Assembly: GCA_021815655.1 (NCBI GenBank)
Contig: JAKAGJ010000019.1
Span: forward strand, 1-11,007
Length of the DNA: 11,007 nucleotides
Direction of reading: 5' to 3'
Source of the DNA: Deltaproteobacteria bacterium
Lineage (GTDB): Bacteria; Desulfobacterota; Desulfarculia; Desulfarculales; Desulfarculaceae
Under the pieces are notes generated by a model. The model saw only the letters and a program-made list of their open reading frames with translations, had not been told where the DNA came from and did not search any database. Of the stretch, positions 1 through 6,388 are shown in pieces. Both the position numbers and the translations under genes were made by a program. Position 1 is the stretch's first letter; the number at the start of each line of letters is the position of its first letter.

Positions 1-1972
1 CTTCCAGGGTGTAGTGCAACCGGCGGGCCTTGCCGCCCAACTCGGTGTCCTTTTCCACCAGATGGACCTCGTGCCCCTGCTTGGCTATGGAGAGGGCGCA
101 GGTCATGCCCGCGATGCCACCACCAACCACCATGGCCGCCTTGTTGACGGGCAGATCAATTTCGCGCAGAGGCTCCAAATAGCAGGCCCGCGCCACCGCC
201 ATGCGCGTGATGTCCTTGGCCTTACGAGTGGCTTCCTCCTTCTCCTTGGAGTGGCACCAGGAACAGTGTTCCCTGATATTGGCCATGTCGTAATAATATT
301 GATTGAGCCCGGCCTCGCGGAGAGTGTCGCGGAACAACGGCTCCAGGGTACGCGGAGAGCAAGCGGCCACCACCACGCGGTTGAGGCCCTTTTCCTTTAT
401 CATGTCGGTGATTTGTTTGGCCGAATTAGTGGCGCATGAAAAGAGTTGCTCCTGGGCGTATACCACATTGGGTAAAGTCAGGGCATAGTCCACCGTGGAG
501 GGGACATCAACCACTCGCCCAATATTCGCCCCGCAGTGGCACACAAAAACGCCGATTCGGGGCTCCTCCTGGGAAACATCCTTCTCGGCTGGATATAATC
601 TTTCTCTGGTCAAATTTCCGCGACGGTAATCAAGGGCTTCGCCGCATTGAGTTCCGGCGCCACTGGCGGTAAAAACCGACTCTGGAATATCCATGGGCCC
701 CTGGAAAGCCCCACTGGCGAAGATTCCGGGCCGCGAGGTGGCTAGTGGGTTAGAAGAATCGGCTTTGCAGAAACCGTGAGGATTAAGAGCAATGCCGAAT
801 TTGTCCGCCAACCCCTTATGGTCGGCCGGAGGATTCAGCCCGACCGACAGCACCACCATGTCGAATTCTTCTTCTTTTACTCCGTCGTCAGGTGTCGCGT
901 ATCGGACAACAACATTCTTGCTATCGGGAACCTCCCTGGCGATGGAGGCATAGCTCCTTATGAAACGCGTACCAGGAAGCTGTTGGGTCCTTTCATAGTA
1001 GCGCTCGAAATCCTTGCCGTAAGACCTGATGTCATTATGGAATATGGTGCATTCCGCATCAGCGTCGTGATCTTTGGTCAAGATCACTTGCTTTTGAGTA
1101 TAAGTGCAACATACGGCTGAACAGTAGCTGTTATCTCCAGGTGTGACACGTCTGGATCCGATGCATTGAATCCACGCTATCTTGCGAGGGTGTTTCCTGT
1201 CCGAGCCACGCAGGATTTCACCCTCATATGGACCAGTAGCGCATAAAAGGCGCTCATAATCCATACTGGTTACTACATTATCATACTTGCCGTAGCCATA
1301 TTCGCCGGTGACCTTGGGGTCGTAAACGTCATAGCCAGGAGACAGAACAATGGCCGCGACTTTAATCTCTAGTTTTTCAGCCTTTTGACGAAGATCGATC
1401 GCCCCAGCCTTGCACACTCCCTCGCAGATGCGGCATTTCTTTTCCTTGAGATAAATACAGCTCTCATCAATGTAGGCTATCAGGGGAATTGCTTGGGCAA
1501 AATAAATATGGACGGCTTTGTTGTTGGATATTTCCTGATTGAATTGATCGGGATACTGAACAGGGCAATACTCCACACAAGTGGTGCAGCCAGTGCATTT
1601 GTCCTCTATAACGTAGCGGGGCTTTTTTATTAGGGTTACCTGAAAGTCTCCAACCTCACCCTCCACGCGTTCAACTTCAGTATACGACAGGACCTCAATG
1701 TTTGGATGCCGGCCGACCTCGACCAGCTTAGGTGAGAGTATTCACATTGAGCAGTCGTTGGTGGGGTAAGTCTTGTCCAATTGGGCCATATGGCCGCCAA
1801 TGGCAGGAGACTTTTCCACCAAGTAGACCTTGAAACCGGCGGTGGCCAGATCGAGGGAAGCTTGGATGCCGCTGATCCCACCTCCCACGACCATCACGTC
1901 GCCAAAATTTTTAGCCGACAGGTTCTGGCAAAGTTGTTTAATGTCAGCAGTTGCTGTGAGTTCTTTTTCCAC
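1..1972 (-). CDS. bamE: BamE: selenocysteine-containing tandem HdrA-like flavoprotein of class II benzoyl-CoA reductase (C-terminus outside window)
   Basis: Electron-transfer flavoprotein of the cytoplasmic Bam complex, related to heterodisulfide reductase subunit A and thought to take part in flavin-based electron bifurcation. Start is GTG at 1972, with AGGAGG eight bases upstream. Seen: FAD Rossmann motif GGGISG (residues 30-35); C74-S-M-U77, where U77 is an in-frame TGA (1744-1742); ferredoxin cysteines C126/C129/C132/C136 and C172/C180/C183/C187; a further cluster set C270, C284, C288, C289; FAD-domain end near residues 385-410. A second HdrA module follows: N-terminal HdrA domain (IGVFVCHCG at 473-481; HCSWCH at 569-574) and another Rossmann motif GGGIAG at 617-622. 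The frame is open for 657 codons to the window edge, counting TGA as sense. It lies 64 bases after bamD. HdrA family and Sec are near certain. The Bam assignment rests on the neighbouring bamBCD. Confidence 0.9.
1708..1727 (-). promoter_or_regulatory. Bacterial SECIS element downstream of the bamE UGA codon
   Basis: Fourteen bases after the UGA, the mRNA can form an uninterrupted 8-bp stem (six Watson-Crick pairs, two G-U) closed by the tetraloop AGGU: GCUGGUCG-AGGU-CGGCCGGC. Bacterial SECIS elements lie inside the coding sequence just 3' of UGA, with a G in the first two positions of the apical loop about 16-37 bases from the codon. Here the loop begins 23 bases downstream and has G in its second position. 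The E. coli fdhF SECIS loop also starts AGGU. The hairpin would recruit SelB-Sec-tRNA. Pairing was worked out by hand; no folding energy was computed. Confidence 0.82.
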
Positions 1973-1977
1973 CGCTT

Positions 1978-1991
1978 AACCCTCCTGGGTT
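1978..1991 (-). promoter_or_regulatory. Ribosome binding site of bamE within a small hairpin
   Basis: The Shine-Dalgarno AGGAGG precedes the GTG start of bamE by eight bases and supports this start. It sits in the inverted repeat AACCC-AGGA-GGGTT, a 5-bp stem with the AGGA part in the loop and the final GG in the stem. This could mildly limit ribosome access. The RBS is well supported; a regulatory role is inference. Confidence 0.55.
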
Positions 1992-2036
1992 TTTGCCGAC
2001 GGTAGTGTAAAAAAATCTAGGTAGCGCGCGATGATT

Positions 2037-3188
2037 CTATATTACCTGTTGTATTATCTCGGTGATATCCTTAACCTCTATATCATGGACAACATCCAAG
2101 GTCAATTTGCTATCCTCTAGATTGGAAATGCAATAGGGACAAGAGGTGGCCAGAACTTTGGCCCCCACATCCATGGCCTGCCCCAGGCGGAGGTCAGAGA
2201 ACCGTTCGCCCTTGGGGGTTTCCATCCAAATTCTGCCGCCGCCACCTCCACAACAAAGGCTATCTTGCAAGGTGTCAGGCATCTCGATCAATTGCAAGCC
2301 GGGGACTTTTGCCAATACTTGGCGGGGCTGGTCATATATGCCATTATGCCGGCCTAGATAGCATGGATCGTGGTAGGTAACTTTGTTGTTATACTCACCG
2401 CGCAGCTTTAACCTGCCCGCATGGATAAGGTCGAGCAAAAATTGAGTAATATGAACAATCTCAAAATTTACCCTAAAATCAGGATATTCATTCTTAAACG
2501 TATGATAACAATGAGGAGAAGAAACTAGTATTTTCTTGACTCCATTATCAATAAAAGTCTTGATATTTTCCTTGGCCAAACGCTTGAATAACTCTTCGTC
2601 GCCGGTTTTTCTGATGCTCTCTCCGCAACAATTCTCCGCCGAACCGAGTATCCCGTAATCAACGCCGGCCTTATTGAGAATTTCTGCCGTGGCTCGGGCG
2701 ACTTTCTTGAGCCGGGGGTCAAAACTCAAGTAACAGCCTGGAAAATATAATAGTTCCATGCCTTCGGCGAAGGTGTTGACGGAAAGGCCTTCCGCCCACT
2801 TGCCTCTATTCTTGCGCTCTTCGTTTAGGGGATTGCCCTCGCCGATCAGACTGGCGCTTATGGTGCGGATGGGCTTGACAGGCGTGGGAAATACGCCGTA
2901 TTCGGTAGCGATTCTACGCAAGGCCACGCCGGATTCGATTTGCCTTACGTCTCTCGGGCACTTCTGTGGGCATCGCCCGCAGGTGGTGCAAAGCCAAATT
3001 TCTTCGCTTTCTATCTCGGTCATGCCAAAGGTGGCCTGGCGAACAATTTTGCGCATGCTAAACGATCTTACCCGATTCCACGGGCAGACAGTATCGCATA
3101 GGCCACATTGAAAACATCGCTTAAAGGCATCGCCACCATTAGTTTTTATAACATCGACAATCTCTTTGTAGTCGGCGACGTTTTCCAC
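2037..3188 (-). CDS. bamD: BamD: HdrD-like iron-sulfur subunit of class II benzoyl-CoA reductase
   Basis: Cytoplasmic electron-transfer subunit similar to the catalytic subunit of heterodisulfide reductase (HdrD, or HdrC-HdrB fused). Chosen start is GTG at 3188, giving 383 residues: AGGA lies six bases upstream and the gene then starts 34 bases after bamC. An ATG at 3254 would add 22 residues overlapping bamC and lacks obvious family similarity. Seen (numbered from GTG): two [4Fe-4S] motifs, C25-x2-C28-x2-C31-x3-C35-P and C67-x2-C70-x2-C73-x3-C77-P; CCG domain 1 (FPGCYL with C152, CCGE at 187-190); CCG domain 2 (HDPCYLGRHNG with C276, CCGGGGGR starting at 312, CPYC at 350-353). CCG domains in Hdr proteins bind noncubane clusters. 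The order bamB-C-D-E matches Geobacter. The subunit probably links BamE to BamBC. Confidence 0.92.
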   Translation of the reverse strand: MENVADYKEIVDVIKTNGGDAFKRCFQCGLCDTVCPWNRVRSFSMRKIVRQATFGMTEIESEEIWLCTTCGRCPQKCPRDVRQIESGVALRRIATEYGVFPTPVKPIRTISASLIGEGNPLNEERKNRGKWAEGLSVNTFAEGMELLYFPGCYLSFDPRLKKVARATAEILNKAGVDYGILGSAENCCGESIRKTGDEELFKRLAKENIKTFIDNGVKKILVSSPHCYHTFKNEYPDFRVNFEIVHITQFLLDLIHAGRLKLRGEYNNKVTYHDPCYLGRHNGIYDQPRQVLAKVPGLQLIEMPDTLQDSLCCGGGGGRIWMETPKGERFSDLRLGQAMDVGAKVLATSCPYCISNLEDSKLTLDVVHDIEVKDITEIIQQVI

Positions 3189-3222
3189 TGTCTGTCCTAA
3201 CCTGAAAAGTGACCTGTCAGTG

Positions 3223-3765
3223 CTAACCCTTGTTTTGCAGCGACATCCGGGCAACAGCGTCTATGATTTTATCCAGTCCGTACTTGTTGGCTAACGATTC
3301 CAGCCCAATTTCCATATTTTCAGGCTTCTCGTCGTCCTCGACTTCCTCTTCCCTCTCTTCATAAGTCAAAGCATCAACCAAACACCACTTAACGCATAGC
3401 GGCTCCTCTTCGCCTTCGCACATATCGCATTTCACGGGCAGGCCGGAGTCCGGCTCTTTAAAAAGGTCCCGTGAAGGGCAAGAGGCTCTGCAAAAGGCGC
3501 ATTCCTCATATTCCTTGCCGTCGATGACATATTTGTCCCGGCCCATGCATTCAGCGGGGGTATACTCGCCGGCATAAATGGGGACATAGATATCCCGCAG
3601 GGGTTCCCGGACCACCCTTATTCGGGAGCGTGCCGGGTTGTTACTGCTATATTTGGGCGCGGCATGGAAGGCAGAGCAGATTACCTCGCAGGCTCGACAG
3701 CCATTGCACTTGTCCGCATCCACCTTTATCGTCTTTACGATTTTGGTTTTCTTTTCACCGGCCAT
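3223..3765 (-). CDS. bamC: BamC: three-cluster ferredoxin-like subunit of class II benzoyl-CoA reductase
   Basis: Small electron-transfer partner of BamB (180 residues) that carries electrons to the tungsten subunit. It has exactly twelve cysteines in Fe-S arrangement: C20-NG-C23-RA-C26-EVI-C30, a lone C73, C89-AF-C92-RAS-C96-P, C113-DM-C116, C124-VKW-C128. This is enough for three [4Fe-4S] clusters, as in HycB/DmsB-like ferredoxin subunits. Residues 136-147 are strongly acidic and follow the last cluster motif; they may be a linker or docking surface (inference). The ATG start is supported by AAGGA eight bases upstream and a 23-base gap after bamB. No signal peptide or membrane segment is seen, so it is cytoplasmic. 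Placement between bamB and bamD gives the specific name; alone it would be a generic 4Fe-4S ferredoxin. Confidence 0.92.
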   Translation of the reverse strand: MAGEKKTKIVKTIKVDADKCNGCRACEVICSAFHAAPKYSSNNPARSRIRVVREPLRDIYVPIYAGEYTPAECMGRDKYVIDGKEYEECAFCRASCPSRDLFKEPDSGLPVKCDMCEGEEEPLCVKWCLVDALTYEEREEEVEDDEKPENMEIGLESLANKYGLDKIIDAVARMSLQNKG

Positions 3766-3788
3766 GATTCACGTCCTTAGCTCAACTT

Positions 3789-5789
3789 CTATTCATTGAC
3801 CGCTGGGCTGCCCGTGGAAAGAGACTCATCCTCATCTGTCAGGATTCCTCTCTTAATAAAGTCCTCCGCTACGTAATCCAAGCCCAATTCGTGCAAGGAT
3901 TCCTTAGTGGGTATGCCTTCGTTGTTCCAGCCCTTGAACTTGTAATATGTATCCAACAGTTCCTTTTCAAGGTCTGGAAACCTTTTCTTCCAATGATTCT
4001 CGGGCGGTTTTTCGTCTTTTCTTCTCATGCCTCTTCTGATATTGATCGCTCGCACCAGGGTCCGGTATCGTTTGGCCGCTTGAGTAAGTTTGGCCTCGTC
4101 CATATCAACTCCGGTGCCAGCCGATATGAATTTGGGATAGTTGTGTATGTGGTATGGTGGCTTCAGGGGGAAGGAAGACAATCCGGCGCACATGCCCAGG
4201 GCGTCGTCGATATAGTGCATTCGTTCTTGCCAATCGACGATATCGCATGCCATTTGAGGAGTTGGGTAATAGGGGATCGACTTTTCTCCACGGGGTTCCC
4301 AGCCCAGGAAATAATCCTTGAACTTGTCATCAGGAACCTGGAACCAATCCTTCACAAAGGTTTCACGCGCCTCCATGGTGGGAAATGGAGCCTGCGGGAA
4401 TTGCCCCTCTATCTGGGTGATGTTTATCTTCTCGCCCGTGGAATACATAAGGAAGTAGATGGGGTTCAGCATGCCCAGCTTGAGCGGCAACTGCTCGTGC
4501 TTCTTGATGTTGTTATGCGCGTAGGCCTCCGCCCCCTTGCCGATTTGCTTGGCCGCCCAATGGGTTCCATTGGCCAGGATATCTCCGATGCCCTCCCGCC
4601 GGACAATCTTGTCCAGCAGCCAACGGAATCTTTCATTGTTGTCGGTAGGGAACCCGGGCATGTCCGCATCGGTCAGGATGCCGTCTTCATATAATTCGAC
4701 GGCAAAGGCCATGACTTGCGGGGCGGAAAACCCGTCCACCCCGTATTCGGTGGCGCTCTGCGCGATCCCCAGGCCGAATTCCAGGTCTGACATGGCGGCC
4801 ATGGTATAGGTAAGCTTGGAGAAACATTTCATCATGTAGGTGGGAAGGCCGGGGGGGGAGATGGTCGCCCCGCAGGTCATGGGACAGTTGTAGCAACTGA
4901 TCAGCCGCGTGCGCATGCTGTCCAGGGTTTCCATCCAGGCCTTGGCAATGTCATCGGTCCAGAAAACCTTGCGGCGGTGGCGCGAGTTACCCCAGGAAAA
5001 GTTTTCGGTGTGCCACTTTTCGTCATGGACTTTCATCTCTTGGGGAGAGCCGAGACCAGCCAGGATGGGCATGACGCCTGGAATGGGATTGGCATTGCGG
5101 AATTGTATGTATTTCAGGACATCATTGCACAGGTCCAAGAATTCCAGCGGCCGGGCGACATTGACGTCCTTGGTGCCGCGCACGACAATGGCCTTCAAGC
5201 CCTTGTCGCCCATCACGGCGCCGATTCCGCCGCGGCTGGCGCTGGAACGCCCCTGCTCGATGGAGGCGAAGTAAACCCGGCTCTCACCGGCCATGCCGAT
5301 GGCCGCCACCTGGGCCTTGGGCTCCTTCAACTCCTGCTTTATAAGCTCGGCGGTTTCAATGGCGCCCTTGCCCCGCAGGTGGCTGGCGTCGCGAAGTTCC
5401 ACCTTGTCGTTGTTTATCCACAGATAAACCAGATCAGGTGACTTGCCGCGGATTATGACTTTGTCGTAGCCGGCATACTTCAGTTCAGGAGCCCAAAACC
5501 CGCCCATCATGGAGAAGGCCATCAAACGGGTCTGGGGGGAGATGGTGGATACGATGGTGCGGTTGCAACCGGTGGCCGGCGTTCCGCACAAGAGTCCCGC
5601 GGCGAATATCAAGAGATTATCGGGAGAAAAGGGATCAACCTCGGGCGGCACCCGTTCCCAAAGTATCTTGGCGTTGGTCCCCAGGCCCCCTAGGTAAAGC
5701 TCCGTGTCCCTGGGGTCGGTTTCCACCCGCTCGATATTGCCTCGGGACAGGTCGATTTCCAGGTTGAAGCCGGTCTCCGCGTACCTCAT
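3789..5789 (-). CDS. bamB: BamB: tungsten-dependent active-site subunit of class II (ATP-independent) benzoyl-CoA reductase
   Basis: Reduces benzoyl-CoA to cyclohexa-1,5-diene-1-carbonyl-CoA, the dearomatising step of anaerobic aromatic degradation. It is a W-bis-pyranopterin enzyme of the aldehyde:ferredoxin oxidoreductase (AOR) family. At 666 residues it is slightly longer than the roughly 650 recalled for Geobacter metallireducens BamB, mostly through the tail after residue 650. Seen: AOR pterin-binding motif SASRGGIGAVMGDKGLKA (183-200); [4Fe-4S] ligands C299-x2-C302-x3-C306 and distal C534; E251, H260 and C322 at the numbers recalled for the Geobacter tungsten/substrate pocket (C322 as W ligand, H260 as likely proton donor). 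Segments such as NITQIEGQFPQAPFP and LKPPYHIHNYPKF match remembered BamB rather than ordinary AORs. The ATG start has GAGG seven bases upstream. It is the first gene of the operon and follows a consensus promoter. Confidence 0.95.
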   Translation of the reverse strand: MRYAETGFNLEIDLSRGNIERVETDPRDTELYLGGLGTNAKILWERVPPEVDPFSPDNLLIFAAGLLCGTPATGCNRTIVSTISPQTRLMAFSMMGGFWAPELKYAGYDKVIIRGKSPDLVYLWINNDKVELRDASHLRGKGAIETAELIKQELKEPKAQVAAIGMAGESRVYFASIEQGRSSASRGGIGAVMGDKGLKAIVVRGTKDVNVARPLEFLDLCNDVLKYIQFRNANPIPGVMPILAGLGSPQEMKVHDEKWHTENFSWGNSRHRRKVFWTDDIAKAWMETLDSMRTRLISCYNCPMTCGATISPPGLPTYMMKCFSKLTYTMAAMSDLEFGLGIAQSATEYGVDGFSAPQVMAFAVELYEDGILTDADMPGFPTDNNERFRWLLDKIVRREGIGDILANGTHWAAKQIGKGAEAYAHNNIKKHEQLPLKLGMLNPIYFLMYSTGEKINITQIEGQFPQAPFPTMEARETFVKDWFQVPDDKFKDYFLGWEPRGEKSIPYYPTPQMACDIVDWQERMHYIDDALGMCAGLSSFPLKPPYHIHNYPKFISAGTGVDMDEAKLTQAAKRYRTLVRAINIRRGMRRKDEKPPENHWKKRFPDLEKELLDTYYKFKGWNNEGIPTKESLHELGLDYVAEDFIKRGILTDEDESLSTGSPAVNE

Positions 5790-5995
5790 TTTATTCCCTC
5801 TTGACGCTCAGCTTGCGGTGCGGCCGCTCGCGTTGGCCTGAGGACGATGAAAGGATCCCTTGGGACCCGCGTTCCCGCCTCTGGCCGTCTCACAAAAGAG
5901 GAACAGAAACCCGTTGGCCGGATGGACCCCCGGACCGAGTCACGTTGCAGAATGCACCACAAGATTGACAAGTAAAACAGCCTATTAGCTAGCGT

Positions 5996-6023
5996 TAGTT
6001 ATATTATAGCCATATTATAACTA
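5996..6023. repeat. 28-bp imperfect palindrome, candidate operator over the bam promoter
   Basis: The half TAGTTATATTATAG (plus strand, 5996-6009) matches the reverse complement of the other half (6010-6023) at 12 of 14 positions. The palindrome covers the -10 element, 15 of the 17 spacer bases and the predicted transcription start. That position and size suit a dimeric repressor of the TetR, GntR or MarR type. AT-rich promoter sequence produces some symmetry by chance, so regulator binding is inference. Confidence 0.5.
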
Positions 6024-6031
6024 CCTGTCAA
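6003..6031 (-). promoter_or_regulatory. Consensus sigma-70 promoter of the bam operon
   Basis: On the minus strand, TTGACA (6031-6026) and TATAAT (6008-6003) are separated by exactly 17 bases, a perfect match at both hexamers and at the optimal spacing. Transcription would begin near 5996, leaving a leader of about 200 bases before bamB. So strong a promoter on a specialised catabolic operon suggests repression rather than activation as the control mode (inference), which the overlapping palindrome would fit. Confidence 0.85.
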
Positions 6032-6169
6032 AAGAAAAATGGCGGGCGCTACCTGGGCAGAGCCCCTATCCGTTTGGTTTTCTATCCCGTTTCCCGAGGT
6101 TCAACAAGCACCAAAAAGCGTAAAAACGATTAGATAGCACATCGCCCAACCTCTGGTAAGGCCTGGGGC

Positions 6170-6207
6170 CGGGCGCCCGCAACCCGTCGCCGGGGCGCAA
6201 GGGGCGC
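6170..6207. repeat. GC-rich short palindrome and repeats
   Basis: CGGGCGCCCG (6170-6179) is a perfect 10-bp palindrome. GCGCCC (6173-6178) can also pair with GGGCGC (6193-6198), and GGGGCGC occurs twice (6192-6198 and 6201-6207). No T-run follows on either strand, so it does not look like an intrinsic terminator. It lies just upstream of the efflux promoter, and its role is unknown. Confidence 0.35.
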
Positions 6208-6214
6208 TTAGGCA

Positions 6215-6243
6215 TTGAAATCCCTCTAAGGTATGCCGATAAT
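6215..6243 (+). promoter_or_regulatory. Probable sigma-70 promoter of the RND efflux operon
   Basis: TTGAAA (6215-6220) and GATAAT (6238-6243) are separated by 17 bases. Each hexamer has one mismatch to consensus. Transcription would begin near 6250, about 140 bases before the chosen start of the outer-membrane lipoprotein gene. It points away from the bam promoter, with about 180 bases between the two -35 elements. Confidence 0.65.
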
Positions 6244-6388
6244 AGCTAATATAGCCTGTAGGCCTTGCAAAATGATGCTACCCTGATTGGGACGATGGGC
6301 CAACCGTCGTCCTGGCAACGCAGATGGCCCCTTCGCGGCTGCCATGCTGCCCACCATCCGCCATCCAACCCCGCACCGGGAGCAGAGC

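Larger units (their letters stand above)
5790..6388. other. Divergent intergenic region between bamB and the efflux operon
   Basis: About 600 bases without a supported gene. It holds a consensus promoter and palindrome for bamB, and a good promoter for the efflux operon. A roughly 200-base untranslated leader of bamB (5790-5995) contains no riboswitch or terminator that I recognise. The stretch 6032-6214 has no clear signal beyond short GC-rich palindromes near 6170-6207. A regulator gene, expected beside many aromatic operons, is absent. GC content rises from AT-rich around 5960-6030 to GC-rich after about 6160. Confidence 0.8.

Noticed and set aside
1742..1744. Premature stop making bamE a pseudogene
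   Set aside because: No frameshift or second stop is present, downstream HdrA sequence is fully conserved, UGA replaces a conserved cysteine position and a SECIS-like hairpin follows. Selenocysteine explains it better.
3891..4694. 267-codon plus-strand ORF antisense to bamB
   Set aside because: It lies entirely within the strongly supported bamB coding region, with no recognisable domain or ribosome binding site.
3789..5789. Ordinary aldehyde:ferredoxin oxidoreductase instead of BamB
   Set aside because: The neighbours are BamC, BamD and BamE types, the H260/C322/E251 pattern fits BamB, and long segments match BamB as I remember it. General AORs lack this context.
5944..5959. Sigma-54-like promoter on the minus strand (TGG...TGC)
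   Set aside because: Only eight bases lie between the GG and GC elements instead of the required ten, so the spacing is wrong for sigma-54.
5786..5971. 61-codon minus-strand ORF in the bamB leader, ending in an ATGA overlap with bamB
   Set aside because: It needs a TTG start with only a weak AGG nearby, has no recognisable domain, and its sequence looks like translated GC-rich leader. A coupled leader peptide cannot be excluded but is not supported.
5965..5993. TTGACA on the plus strand as the start of another promoter
   Set aside because: No acceptable -10 hexamer lies 16-18 bases downstream; the bases there read GCTAGC or similar.
6170..6207. Intrinsic terminator between the divergent operons
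   Set aside because: The GC-rich repeats have no following T-run on either strand, and neither flanking operon ends here.
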